From the NCBI RefSeq assembly GCF_002892795.1, contig NZ_PJMC01000010.1, forward strand, positions 122,631 through 186,630: a DNA stretch of 64,000 nucleotides. Reading direction: 5' to 3'. The position numbers were made by a program, and so were the translations under genes. The notes beneath the pieces were generated by a model. The model was not told the DNA's origin. It worked only from the letters and a program-made list of their open reading frames with translations, and did not search any database. Each line of letters opens with the position of its first letter. Within the stretch, counting starts at the first letter, position 1. Shown here piece by piece: positions 11,979-20,488 of the stretch. Source of the stretch: Arthrobacter sp. AFG20. Lineage in GTDB: Bacteria > Actinomycetota > Actinomycetes > Actinomycetales > Micrococcaceae.

Positions 11979-12598
11979 TCATACGCTCCTAAACTTCCCC
12001 AGCGAGCGTCCCAGCCAGGCAGATAGCCGCTTTGTTCGTGGCTTGATCCCGGCCGGCAATTTCCGGTTCAGGTCCCAGGACTTCACTTCTTCAGCCTCCC
12101 AAATTTCGAACTGATCGTCGGCACGGTTGCCGTGCCTGTACTCTGCTTCCTCCCAGAAGACGGGCAGCGCGTCCAGGAACACCACGTGCCGGCCATCGGG
12201 CAGGTCCAGTTGAGGAATCAGGTCATCGGGGCGCTCGGTCAGGACCCAGCCGGTGAAGTCCCGGCCCTTGATGACCTTCCAGCCACCGGCAACGAACACG
12301 CCATGCCGCGGCACTGTTCCGCTTTTCAAGACGCTGAGGGCCATGTCGGCGAAGCCTTCCAGGACAGCTTCGTCTCCGGCCTCCACACCCACGAAAAGTT
12401 CGACGGCGTGGTGGCGGGCGTCCGGGCCGTACGGGCTGGCGCCCGCGGAGGCGTAGAAGTGGACGCCCCGGCGGCTGGTGCCGGCGGGCCATTCGAAGAC
12501 TCCCAGCTGCTGACGATGAAAGAGTGCAGCAGCCGGTCCGGGTTTTCGTCGAGGAACATACCTTGACATCGGGCTACTAGTTCGTGGATATGGGTCAC
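11979..12598 (-). pseudogene. Suppressor-of-fused (SUFU) domain protein, frameshifted
   Basis: The main frame encodes the SUFU-type core (GVFEWPAGTSRRGVHFYASA, HHAVELFVGVEAGDEAVL, LPVFWEEAEY) but lacks a sensible start. The missing N-terminus, MTHIHELVARCQGMFLDENP, lies in another frame from ATG 12598. The two frames meet near 12500-12530, so a single-base indel splits the gene, or the base call is wrong. Bacterial SUFU proteins are often immunity partners of polymorphic toxins, but no toxin is seen here. Calling it by family is fairly safe. The broken state is read directly from the sequence. Confidence 0.7.
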
Positions 12599-12637
12599 TT
12601 GAACCCTCGCGGACGCAATGACGGAAAGGCTTCACCT

Positions 12638-13675
12638 TCACCGGCCCGTGTTTCTGACGTTCAGTCTTGACGGAACGTCGACGTCTGCTGGTTCGAGCTC
12701 GGGACGGACCCTGCGGAACCTCAGGGAATGCCGGAACGATTGGCCGGACCAAGCCGCGTCGGCAAGGACCTCAACGACGACGGGATCAACGAGCGTCAGC
12801 TCGGTCGGTGACGCGTCACGATTGAAGCGGTCCAGGGTTGTGCCCTTCACCACCGATGGCCAGGGGTGGATTCCCGCGGGCGGCCGCAACCAGGGGGCAA
12901 GTGCCCTGCTGTCAGCAGGTTTCAACGTGGAGCTGCGGCCGACGATTCGCAGCTCGCCATCGATAGGCAGCCCGGCCACGATCTCGGTCGGTCGCTCCAT
13001 GGGTCCGATGACGGCAGCGCAAATGACGTCCACCTCTGAGACGTGCTTGGCCTTAAGCCAGATTCGTTTCCCGCCCATGTAGGCCTGACGGCTGCTCTTG
13101 GCCATCAGTCCTTCCATGCCAGCCCCGGCAAGACCTTCGAACCACTGGTGTGCGAGGTCCCGTTCAGTCGTTTGAGGGGATAGCGAGAGCGGGGGAGCCC
13201 AGACCGTTGCCAGCTCCTCCAGCAGGGTGCGACGATCCGCCAGCGTCAGGTCCCTGGCGTCGTGTCCGGCTACACCGAGAATGTCGAAGCAGACAAAATG
13301 GACCGGGCTCTCTGCAGCCATAGATTGCAGTCTCTCCCTTCCTGCGGACAACCTGCGCTGGAGGGCTTCAAAGTTCAACCTCCCCTCTGACCACACCACA
13401 GCTTCGCCATCGACTACGCAACCAGGCAGAACCATGGACGCTGCCGCCTCTGCCAGGTCCGGAAAATACCGTGTCAGCTCTTTGCCCTGGCGCGACCATA
13501 TGCCCACCCGGTCGCGGTCCCGAAAAATTAGGACCCGGTAGCCGTCGAACTTCGGCTCGAAAAGCATCTGACCAGGCAACGCTGCAGGCGGAGGAACGCC
13601 CTTCACAGCCTTCGCCAACACCACCTCCAGCGGCGGGTGAAGCGACGGAGGAATTACCTGACCAGGCTCTGCCAT
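12638..13675 (-). CDS. ATP-dependent DNA ligase (LigC/LigD-ligase type)
   Basis: The ligase seals nicks in DNA using ATP. The adenylation domain begins at once: FEPKFDGYRVLIF holds the lysine that is adenylated, VDGEAVVW is the next conserved motif, then FVCFDIL and GMEGLMAKS with GKRIWLKAK. An OB-fold of about 100 residues follows. Length (345 residues) fits a stand-alone ligase without the polymerase or nuclease domains of LigD. ATG 13675 is chosen because the fold starts soon after. No Ku gene is nearby. It may help repair or circularise the element, but this is inference. Confidence 0.88.
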   Translation of the reverse strand: MAEPGQVIPPSLHPPLEVVLAKAVKGVPPPAALPGQMLFEPKFDGYRVLIFRDRDRVGIWSRQGKELTRYFPDLAEAAASMVLPGCVVDGEAVVWSEGRLNFEALQRRLSAGRERLQSMAAESPVHFVCFDILGVAGHDARDLTLADRRTLLEELATVWAPPLSLSPQTTERDLAHQWFEGLAGAGMEGLMAKSSRQAYMGGKRIWLKAKHVSEVDVICAAVIGPMERPTEIVAGLPIDGELRIVGRSSTLKPADSRALAPWLRPPAGIHPWPSVVKGTTLDRFNRDASPTELTLVDPVVVEVLADAAWSGQSFRHSLRFRRVRPELEPADVDVPSRLNVRNTGR

Positions 13676-14030
13676 GCCCTCAGAATAGGCCTTTCTGTGA
13701 GGATGCAATATTTAAAAGGGTGCGCTGATGAATCTGAGCGCTGGTCGATTTGTCGCTACCCGTATTTGCACGACGTGTGAAGGGCGAATGGTCTTCGGAA
13801 CTCAATATGCCCCTGCGGAGCGTGACATACAACGTGGTGGCTCAAGTGGATGGCGGCCTGCAGAACGCAATCAACTTGATAAGGGACAACAACTGACACT
13901 TGGCCGCAGTGAAGGGCCACACCACGTCCACGCTCGCTGGAGCGCGCCGGGCTTTTTCCGCAGAACGAGTGGCAGAACCGGTACAGGGGAACGGATAAGA
14001 AGCGACTCAAGAACCGATAGAAAGACCCCC
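13676..14030. other. Non-coding or degenerate stretch
   Basis: The 355 bases between the ligase start and the pspA relic hold no convincing gene. The frame leading into the relic is open but has no family resemblance, so this is probably the decayed upstream region. Confidence 0.5.
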
Positions 14031-14759
14031 GTGAAGCAGAGTATATTCACCCGCGTGCCCCAGCTCGCCAAGGCCAACCTGAACGCCCTCGTGGACTCCG
14101 CGGAAGACCCGCAGAAGATGCTGGACCAGATGGTCCGCGAATACTCGAACAACATCCGCGAGGCCGAGGCCCCCGTCGGCCAGACCATCGGCAACCTCCA
14201 GATGGCCGAGGACGACCACGCCCGGGCCGTGAACGACGCCAACACCTGGGGCAACAAGGCGATCGCGCCTCCCGGAAGGCCGACGAGTTCCGCGCCGCCG
14301 GGAAAAGTGTCGACGCCCACAAGTTCGATGCCCTCGCCAAGGTCGCCCTCGGCCAGTAGATGACCGCCGAATCCACCGCCAAGGCCCAGGAGCCGAACCT
14401 GGCAGCGCAGAATCAGGTCCTCGACAAGCTCAAGGGGGCACGACCAGATGCGGGACAAGCTGCCGAGCTGACCGCAAAGCGCAACCAACTGGTCAACTCG
14501 CTCGCTCCCGCGTCGCCGCCCCACAGTCCCAGGTCCACGATGCGCTCAAAGCCCTGGACGCCGGATGCCCGACCTCTGCCGTCGGCCGGTACGAGGAGAA
14601 CATCCGCCGCCAGAAAGGCACCTCCTGGGCCAGCAGGAACTCGCCACCTCATCCCTGGAGGCGCAGTTGGCCTCCCTGGAAGACCTCGGCGAGCAGACCG
14701 AAGTGGAAGCACGGCTCGCAGCTCTCAAGTCCATCGACCGGAAGGCCATCGACTACTAG
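14031..14759 (+). pseudogene. pspA: PspA/IM30 family protein, broken by several frameshifts
   Basis: The N-terminus is clear PspA: KQSIFTRVPQLAKANLNALV, then SAEDPQKMLDQMVREYSNNI and a heptad-rich helix. After NDANTWGNKA the reading frame changes. The expected ADEFRAAGKSVDAHKFDALA continues in a second frame, later pieces (AKAQEPNLAAQNQVLDKLK) lie in a third, and the end (EAQLASLEDLGEQTEVEARL) in another. Intact PspA proteins line the inner membrane face and protect it under stress. At least three indels mean this copy is dead. Confidence 0.8.
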
Positions 14760-14801
14760 GACGCACCGCCTTCTTCTGATTTTGTTGTGCTGCTTGGTGC
14801 C

Positions 14802-15668
14802 TTAGGCATCTTCACGTTCCGGATTTTCCAGTCGGAAAAAGTTGGACTGGTTTCCGTCGCTTCGCTGCTCTTGATAGATGAAATTGAGTCGGCGGGCATC
14901 AAATGTGTTGAACCATTCCTCCCAGCTGACGCGGCGCAGGTTCTTGTCCTCGCCGCCAAAATCGATGCGCAGAACGCCCAGGTGGTCACCATGCTCCGTG
15001 CCCTCAACGGTTGCCGGAGTGCCACCGCGTTCTTCAGCCCACTGCCTGATGACCTCGCGATGAGTGGTCGCTAAGCTGCGGCCTTCGCGTTCAGCCTCAT
15101 CCTCCGTCGAAGTAATTTCCTGCGAATACTTCAGTGACTTGGAGGAGGCTTCGCCATGCCGGATCTTGCCGCCTTCCGGACCGGCGCCCAAGTCCTCCGG
15201 ATCAGTATCCTCACCTTTGCCTCTGCTGGCTCCGCCTGCCTTCGATCGGGCGTTGACCACTTCCTTCACCAGGTCTTCCTTGCGCATCCCGGATGCGCCG
15301 GCAATGTTTTCCTCCCTGGCCTCCTGGCGGAGTTCGTCCACCTTCATCTTGCGCAGCTCGGTTTCGCTCACATCCGGGGTGTTCGGAGTATCGTTGCCCG
15401 GTGTATCAGCGCCATGCTGCTTGCTGCCGCCTTTCCGACCGGTGCTCACGTCGTCCGTATCCGAACCGTCACCTTGGTCTTCGTCCCCATTGCCCTTCGA
15501 TCGGGCGTTGGCGACTTTCTTCACCAGCTCTTCCTTGCGCATCCCGGATGCGCCGGCAATATTTTCGTCCCTGGCCTCCTGGCGGAGTTCGTCCACCTTC
15601 ATCTTGCGCAGTTCTGTTTCGCTCACATCCGGGGTGTTGGGCGTCTGATTACCAGGCTTGTCGCTCAT
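14802..15668 (-). CDS. Rho_N/SAP-like repeat protein of unknown function
   Basis: A 288-residue acidic, hydrophilic protein. Two near-identical units (about 14-58 and 95-140) read SETELRKMKVDELRQEAR followed by IAGASGMRKEDLVKEV, the Rho N-terminal/SAP-type helix-extended-helix fold that binds nucleic acid. The last 110 residues form a separate domain (LATTHREVIRQWAEERGGTP ... SWEEWFNTFDARRLNFIYQE) that recurs in actinobacterial hypothetical proteins. A GAGGAGGA ribosome site precedes ATG 15668. The role is unknown; nucleic-acid binding is the best guess. Confidence 0.8.
   Translation of the reverse strand: MSDKPGNQTPNTPDVSETELRKMKVDELRQEARDENIAGASGMRKEELVKKVANARSKGNGDEDQGDGSDTDDVSTGRKGGSKQHGADTPGNDTPNTPDVSETELRKMKVDELRQEAREENIAGASGMRKEDLVKEVVNARSKAGGASRGKGEDTDPEDLGAGPEGGKIRHGEASSKSLKYSQEITSTEDEAEREGRSLATTHREVIRQWAEERGGTPATVEGTEHGDHLGVLRIDFGGEDKNLRRVSWEEWFNTFDARRLNFIYQEQRSDGNQSNFFRLENPEREDA
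15250..15650. repeat. Intragenic tandem duplication encoding two Rho_N units
   Basis: Two copies of a segment of roughly 165 bases, about 240 bases apart, encode the paired NTPDVSETELRKMKVDELRQ units. They are nearly identical at the nucleotide level (for example CCTCCTGGCGGAGTTCGTCC in both), which points to a recent duplication inside the gene. Confidence 0.8.
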
Positions 15669-15897
15669 AGCATTCCTCCTCTGACGGGACCAGCAAAATA
15701 ATAAGGCTGCTTACTGTCTAGTCCGTGTCGGGAACGCCGTCAAGCTTGCATCTAGTGTGAAAGCCGTCGACCATACTGATGTAGCTCTGGACATGTCCAG
15801 AGCGGAGGCGTTCAATTGAAGCTGGGGCGTCTGCGGTGCTCCGGTGGCAGCTGTCGATGGCAGCCACGCTTGCTGTCCGCTGCGAGGAGGGGGCGGT

Positions 15898-16386
15898 ATG
15901 GACCAGCAAAAATCGGATGAACAGGGGCCAGCGCAGGTTGCGGCTGCGGCGTTCGTATCACTGCGGCTACCCAGCCACCTGACGCTGGAGAGGCTCATCG
16001 TAATCGTGGCTGTCCGACGACGGCGTCGAATCGAGATCGAAGCCACGACGATCCTCAACGGCACGTCCGTCTGCGGTCTCTGGTTGTCGACGGATACTCG
16101 GGAAATCATTTTGCACGCCGTCACGGACTCAGCGCTCCATAGGCAGCAGTTCATCCTTCATGAACTTGGACACATGATCCTGCGCCACGATGAGCTGGGA
16201 ATTTCCTCCGACTATGCAGCCAGCCTCTTTCCCAATCTTGACGGAGAGATGGTGTCGCGAGCTTTGGCACGGAGCAGCTTCGTCGACGATCTGGAGGCCG
16301 CAGCTGAGACTCTCGCTGATCTTCTTGCCGGCGCTATCCGCGACAGCACCATGGAGCCAAGGTCATTTGAACAGGTCTTCGGGTGA
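15898..16386 (+). CDS. ImmA/IrrE-like (ParH-type) zinc metallopeptidase
   Basis: A 162-residue protein with a zinc-binding HELGH motif (ILHELGHMILRH, histidines near 88 and 92) and a downstream acidic helix DLEAAAETLADLLAG that may give the third ligand. Members of this family cleave HTH repressors. ATG 15898 is chosen because GAGGAGG lies just upstream. The stop overlaps the next gene (GTGA), so it is co-translated with the 7TM protein and probably works with the EspR-like regulator two genes on. Confidence 0.85.
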   Translation: MDQQKSDEQGPAQVAAAAFVSLRLPSHLTLERLIVIVAVRRRRRIEIEATTILNGTSVCGLWLSTDTREIILHAVTDSALHRQQFILHELGHMILRHDELGISSDYAASLFPNLDGEMVSRALARSSFVDDLEAAAETLADLLAGAIRDSTMEPRSFEQVFG

Positions 16387-17420
16387 TCCAGGCAGTCGCG
16401 GCCACGGTCATCTGGGGCCTCGTCCTGTGCTTGCTGCCCGGCGCGCGCACGAGGAAAGACCACAGCATCCTCGTTGCCGCCCTCGCGATCGCAACCGCGC
16501 TCACCCTGAACGTCGATCCAATCTATCTCGCGGGTGATCGAGCCCTCGGCGGCCACAACCTCCTGGATCTCCTCGCGAACATTTTGATGGTCGTGGGAAT
16601 CTACTTCCTTTCCCAGGCGATCCTCCGGGCCGCAGAGCTTAATGATGCACCTGTGTGCAGAGACCGTCGCGGCCTCCTAATTTTGGGTTTAGTCTCCGTG
16701 GGGCTGGTCCTTGCATTCCTCTGCATTGAAGCACCGGCGTCCTCAACAAAATTCATGTTGGATTACGGGGACCAGCCTGCTGCCGCCCTCTATTCGGCGA
16801 TCCAGTTTGTCTACATCGGGGTGGTCGTCGGCGTGACCGGATACGTGTGCTTCAGATTCCGACGGCGGATGGCCGCTTCCTACTTTCGCGTCGCCTTCAC
16901 CCTCATTGGCATTGGCTGCTTCCTCGCTCTCGTCGTAGTGTTCTCAGTCTTGGGAATGGACCTAGCCCATCTTCTCGGAGACCACTCGACCATGCAGCAG
17001 TTGGCTGCCATCTACGACACCAGTTTTGTCGGGGCGATGTTGTTCCTGTGTGCTGGACTGGCCCTGCCGCCAGTAGCACGCCGGATCGTCCAGCGAACGC
17101 AACAGAGGACTCAAGCTGACTTACTCGAAGACCTCTCATCCACTTGGGAGAAAGCAACAGCTACCCGCAAAGATGGACGCTTGGTGACGCCCGTTGGAGT
17201 CATTGAGCGGGGGGACCCAGAGACGCGGCGGCTTCATCGGATGCTCGTCGAGATCGAGGATGCTCTCCTGATGGATCCCGCGGCTGCTAAGTTGCTGGAT
17301 GAAGCTGATTTTCAAACATTAACTCGCACAGAGAATTACCTCGCTTCCCATAGGGACACGCAGGGTGGTCGATTGGACACGACGCGACGGGGGAGGGGAA
17401 AGAACCCAAGTGGCAGATGA
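16383..17420 (+). CDS. Seven-helix membrane protein, MAB_1171c family-like
   Basis: A 345-residue integral membrane protein. About seven hydrophobic segments occupy residues 1-230 (IQAVAATVIWGLVLCLL, ILVAALAIATALTL, LLDLLANILMVVGIYFLSQA and others). A soluble tail of about 110 residues follows (RTQADLLEDLSSTW..., MLVEIEDALLMDPAAAKLLD). This matches the MAB_1171c putative transporter family often found next to ImmA-type peptidases and HTH regulators in actinobacteria. The family's function is not established; a signalling role is equally possible. The start GTG overlaps the upstream stop, and the gene overlaps the downstream one by 11 bases. Confidence 0.75.
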   Translation: MIQAVAATVIWGLVLCLLPGARTRKDHSILVAALAIATALTLNVDPIYLAGDRALGGHNLLDLLANILMVVGIYFLSQAILRAAELNDAPVCRDRRGLLILGLVSVGLVLAFLCIEAPASSTKFMLDYGDQPAAALYSAIQFVYIGVVVGVTGYVCFRFRRRMAASYFRVAFTLIGIGCFLALVVVFSVLGMDLAHLLGDHSTMQQLAAIYDTSFVGAMLFLCAGLALPPVARRIVQRTQQRTQADLLEDLSSTWEKATATRKDGRLVTPVGVIERGDPETRRLHRMLVEIEDALLMDPAAAKLLDEADFQTLTRTENYLASHRDTQGGRLDTTRRGRGKNPSGR

Positions 17421-17853
17421 TGCCGTAGAACCCCTGGAGCCGCCGCAGGCCAGGCTCGCTCGCAAGATCAATCTCTTGCTGGATTTGTATGAGTCCCGAG
17501 GAGCAGGGCCCTTGTCCTACAGGGAAGTCAGCGAAGCTATGTCCCAACATGGCACGCCGTTGTCGCGGTCAAGATGGGCCTACATGCGGAGCGGTGACAG
17601 CTCCCTGGCTATGGACAAGGGTCTGCTGCAGAACCTTGCGGCATTCTTCGGCGTGGATCGCCGATACCTTCTTGATGACTCAACAGAGATACCGGAACTC
17701 GTGGAAGCCCAACTCAACCTCCTTAGGTCGATGCGGGAGGCTCGCGTGAAAAATTTCGCAGCAAGGCAATTGCAGGATTTGTCTCCCGAGACGCTGGCGC
17801 GACTTAGGGAGGTCATTGACAAGCATGTCAGGAGCGCAGATGAAGACTCCTAA
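17410..17853 (+). CDS. EspR-like helix-turn-helix regulator, copy 1
   Basis: A 147-residue protein built like mycobacterial EspR: an N-terminal HTH of about 70 residues (RLARKINLLLDLYESRGAG, SYREVSEAMSQHGTPLSRSR), a conserved segment LQNLAAFFGVDRRYLLDD, and a C-terminal helical dimer region (LNLLRSMREARVKNFAARQL). EspR itself is a nucleoid-associated regulator that bridges DNA. GTG 17410 is preferred, with GGGAGGGG upstream, over GTG 17365. It overlaps the 7TM gene and the next hydrolase gene, so the four genes form one operon. Copy 2 is at 19438. Confidence 0.8.
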   Translation: MADDAVEPLEPPQARLARKINLLLDLYESRGAGPLSYREVSEAMSQHGTPLSRSRWAYMRSGDSSLAMDKGLLQNLAAFFGVDRRYLLDDSTEIPELVEAQLNLLRSMREARVKNFAARQLQDLSPETLARLREVIDKHVRSADEDS

Positions 17854-19015
17854 GATGCTGCGCCTTCTCACCATTGCAGCCGTATGCGCATCTTCAGTGA
17901 CGTTCTTGGGAGCTGCCTACTTTGCGCGCAGGGTGGTCGTGCCGAGCACTTCACGACGGGAGGATCTTTCCATCAGGAAAGTCTTCTCCGGCGAGGATGG
18001 ATCCCTGAGGATTGAACTGCCAGCGACCCCATTAACCAGAGCACCAGGCCGCTACAGCTTGTGGTTCGGCAACGGCAAGGGCCATGCCTGCATTGGTGCT
18101 GTCGTAGACGAAGGCACGAATGCGGGAACAGTGACTCGGCTCGTGGAGCGAGTCGACTCCGGTGACATACACGCTGCTACCGCCGGCATTTGGAGCGGGT
18201 ACGCATACTCCAAACCAGAGCAACTGGGCCTGCCTTTTGAGGACGTGGAGATTCCGGTCGACGGCGGTATGGCACCAGCATGGAAATTCGCGCCCACGGT
18301 CGCCGGTCCAGTGTCTTCGACGTGGGCCATCCACGCGCATGGAATGGGTGGAAAACGAGCCGGCGCCCTTCGCGGTGTTCCTGTTGCGAGCAGACTCGGC
18401 ATCACATCGCTGGTCGTGTCGTTCCGGAACGACGGCGAAGCGCCGCCGTCGAAAGATTCCCGGTACTCCTTGGGCCAGAACGAGTGGTTGGATGTCGAAG
18501 CGGCTATTAGGTACGCCGTGGACCACGGCGCAGAGCGGCTCGTATTCTTTGGATGGTCTCTTGGCGGTTCCATGGCTCTGCGTGCAGCAAACCTCTCAGC
18601 CCATTCTGATCGGATCATCGGCCTGGTGCTGGTGGCTCCCGTCCTGGATTGGACTGAGACCCTAACGTCTAACGGGAGCGCCAGTGGATTGCCGAAAGTT
18701 ATTGCCAAGGCTGGGCTGAGCATGTTGGGTTCGAAAGCAGGCCGCTGGGTCACGGGCCTCAAGCAATCCATTGACCTCTCCGCGCTGAACTGGGTAACCC
18801 GCGCCGGTGACCTCAAGACGCCGACCCTCATATTGCATGGGATCGACGATAAATCGACACCGGTCACAGTCTCTGAGCGATTCGCTGAGCTACGACCCGA
18901 CCTCGTTCAGTTGGTTCGGTTCAAGGTTCCGGGACATTCACTCGAGTGGAATGCCGACACCGAGAGGTGGGAGTCATCCGTTACGCGGTTCCTGAAGTCG
19001 CTGCCCGCGGATTGA
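17840..19015 (+). CDS. Membrane-anchored or secreted alpha/beta hydrolase
   Basis: A 391-residue serine hydrolase. An N-terminal hydrophobic segment (LLTIAAVCASSVTFLGAAYF) acts as signal peptide or anchor. The nucleophile elbow is GWSLGGS, the acid is likely Asp in ILHGIDDKSTP and the base His in VPGHSLEW. The fold resembles peptidase/esterase enzymes; the substrate is unknown. ATG 17840 follows an AGGAG site and overlaps the EspR-like stop, so it belongs to the peptidase/7TM/regulator operon. Its last 109 bases overlap the antisense ArsR-like gene. Confidence 0.82.
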   Translation: MKTPKMLRLLTIAAVCASSVTFLGAAYFARRVVVPSTSRREDLSIRKVFSGEDGSLRIELPATPLTRAPGRYSLWFGNGKGHACIGAVVDEGTNAGTVTRLVERVDSGDIHAATAGIWSGYAYSKPEQLGLPFEDVEIPVDGGMAPAWKFAPTVAGPVSSTWAIHAHGMGGKRAGALRGVPVASRLGITSLVVSFRNDGEAPPSKDSRYSLGQNEWLDVEAAIRYAVDHGAERLVFFGWSLGGSMALRAANLSAHSDRIIGLVLVAPVLDWTETLTSNGSASGLPKVIAKAGLSMLGSKAGRWVTGLKQSIDLSALNWVTRAGDLKTPTLILHGIDDKSTPVTVSERFAELRPDLVQLVRFKVPGHSLEWNADTERWESSVTRFLKSLPAD

Positions 19016-19245
19016 AACGAAGCCGCAAGGTCTGCAAGTTCCCTTTCGACCTCATCCGGCCGCGCTGTGTACGTTCCCGACCCGAGGATGACTACGCCTG
19101 CTTCGCATAAAAGACTCAGATGCTTGCGTATGGAGGAAACAGACACGTCGAGGGCTGCAGCGACTTCGCGGCAGGTCGCCGGGCCATGGGTGAGCAAATA
19201 GCGAATGAGGCGGCTTCGCGTCCGGTTCATCAGGATGTTCGCCAT
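18907..19245 (-). CDS. ArsR-like winged-helix regulator, copy 1
   Basis: About 112 residues with a winged HTH: SRLIRYLLTHGPATCREVAA, then DVSVSSIRKHLSLLCEAGVV and a short wing. ArsR-type proteins repress their own promoters. The gene faces the hydrolase and overlaps its 3' end by 109 bases, so the last third of this protein (FRNRVTDDSHLSVSAFHSSE) is encoded antisense to the hydrolase end and may be fortuitous. ATG 19245 is chosen over 19260 from the domain start. A paralogue of similar layout lies at 19979. Confidence 0.65.
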   Translation of the reverse strand: MANILMNRTRSRLIRYLLTHGPATCREVAAALDVSVSSIRKHLSLLCEAGVVILGSGTYTARPDEVERELADLAASFQSAGSDFRNRVTDDSHLSVSAFHSSECPGTLNRTN

Positions 19246-19437
19246 GAAGACCACAATCAAGTGACGAGGGAATCGCTTGTAGCCCGCTGTAGACGGGTCT
19301 ACAGCAAAACGATACGCTCATGCACATACGGATGGAAGGACGAAGCCCCGCTTATTGCATGTGGGGTTGGCCAAGGCAATACTGGGCACAATTAGTGACT
19401 CACTGACGATAGTCATGTCTGGTCTGGGAGGTGAAGC

Positions 19438-19947
19438 GTGTCTGGAGACGACAAAGGTCTCAAAGGCGCGGAACTGTCTCCCCAAGCCGAACTTGCACGC
19501 CGCCTAAACTTGCTGCTCGACGTCGTCGTTGCAGAGCGAGGACAACCCGTCACATTCCGCGAAGTCCAGCAAAAGCTGGCGGAGAAGGGCATCAAGCTTT
19601 CCAGGGCCCGCTGGTTCTACATGAAGGACGGCACAGGCAGGCTGGTGAGCGACCCGGCGCTACTGGGCGCCTTGTGCGACATCTTCAATGTGGATCCGGC
19701 ATATCTGATGGGCAGCGACGCCGCAGATCTTCCCGAGCGCATCGATTCCCAGCTTGAGTTTGTGAAATCTCTCCGCGCTGCGAGAGTGAAGACGTTCGCG
19801 GCCCGCACCCTTGGCGACGTATCACCAGAGACACTTCGGGCGATCACGGAGTATCTGAACAAGGACATCAGCCGCCGGCCAGAAGGGGAGAGGGCCGAGG
19901 CCGGTCCGCGGTTAGACGCGGACGAGGCGCCGGAGCGCGCCGACTAA
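19438..19947 (+). CDS. EspR-like helix-turn-helix regulator, copy 2
   Basis: A 169-residue paralogue of the gene at 17410 with the same order of segments: AELARRLNLLLDVVVAERGQ, FREVQQKLAEKGIKLSRARW, DIFNVDPAYLMGSD and a matching C-terminal helix SQLEFVKSLRAARVKTFAAR. It adds a charged tail of 25 residues. GTG 19438 has GGGAGGTGAAGC directly upstream. A TGACGATAGTCA element at 19404-19415 lies in its promoter. It is followed by a convergent ArsR-like gene, repeating the arrangement around copy 1. Confidence 0.8.
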   Translation: MSGDDKGLKGAELSPQAELARRLNLLLDVVVAERGQPVTFREVQQKLAEKGIKLSRARWFYMKDGTGRLVSDPALLGALCDIFNVDPAYLMGSDAADLPERIDSQLEFVKSLRAARVKTFAARTLGDVSPETLRAITEYLNKDISRRPEGERAEAGPRLDADEAPERAD

Positions 19948-19978
19948 ACGTCGGGCTCATCTTTCCAGCCCACTGCGG

Positions 19979-20302
19979 CTACTTTTCCATCAAGTACTTG
20001 AGGTGGGCGTCGAGGAGTTCCTTGATCCGGATAGGGTTCGCCGAATACCGCGGTGACCGTCCCTGCCTACGCCCAGGCTCGACGTCGACCATGACCACAC
20101 CGGCCTCTTCGAGTGCGGTCAGATGCTTGGCCACGCTGGGATCGCCCGCGCTGACAGCAGCGACGATGTCTCCGCGCGTCGCCGGCCCGCTGGCCGTGAG
20201 GAATCGAAGAATTTCGTTTCGCGCCCGGTTGCCGAAGGTTGCGACGGCAGCTTCGACGTCGGCCGACCAGGCGGCATCGTGAGGCTGCGTAATTCTCGGC
20301 AT
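19979..20302 (-). CDS. ArsR-like winged-helix regulator, copy 2
   Basis: A 107-residue protein with a clear winged HTH: FGNRARNEILRFLTASGPAT, DIVAAVSAGDPSVAKHLTAL, EEAGVVMVDVEPGRRQGRSP. The wing RRQGRSPRYS is typical of the family. It converges on EspR-like copy 2. Its upstream region carries the inverted repeat GACGATA/TATCGTC (20351-20357, 20365-20371), a possible operator, placed 49 to 69 bases before the start. No metal-binding cysteine pair is visible, so it is not a classical metal sensor. Confidence 0.78.
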   Translation of the reverse strand: MPRITQPHDAAWSADVEAAVATFGNRARNEILRFLTASGPATRGDIVAAVSAGDPSVAKHLTALEEAGVVMVDVEPGRRQGRSPRYSANPIRIKELLDAHLKYLMEK

Positions 20303-20350
20303 AAAGTCATTCTTCCCGAAGGCAGCGCAAAAAGTAAGAACAGCACTCTT

Positions 20351-20371
20351 GACGATACTTTAGCTATCGTC
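20351..20371. promoter_or_regulatory. Inverted repeat before ArsR-like copy 2
   Basis: GACGATA and TATCGTC form a perfect 7-base inverted repeat with a 7-base gap between the divergent ArsR-like and sigma-like genes. The half-site GACGATA recurs at 19405-19411 before EspR-like copy 2. Confidence 0.45.
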
Positions 20372-20488
20372 GACAATAATTCTTGTAGCTTCTTCTGATC
20401 GTTGTTGGATCTTCGCATCCACTAACTGGGGTGGCCGTTTGCGCGACTCTGCGAACTACTCGATCTGAACAGTCAAAGCGGTGAAGCC

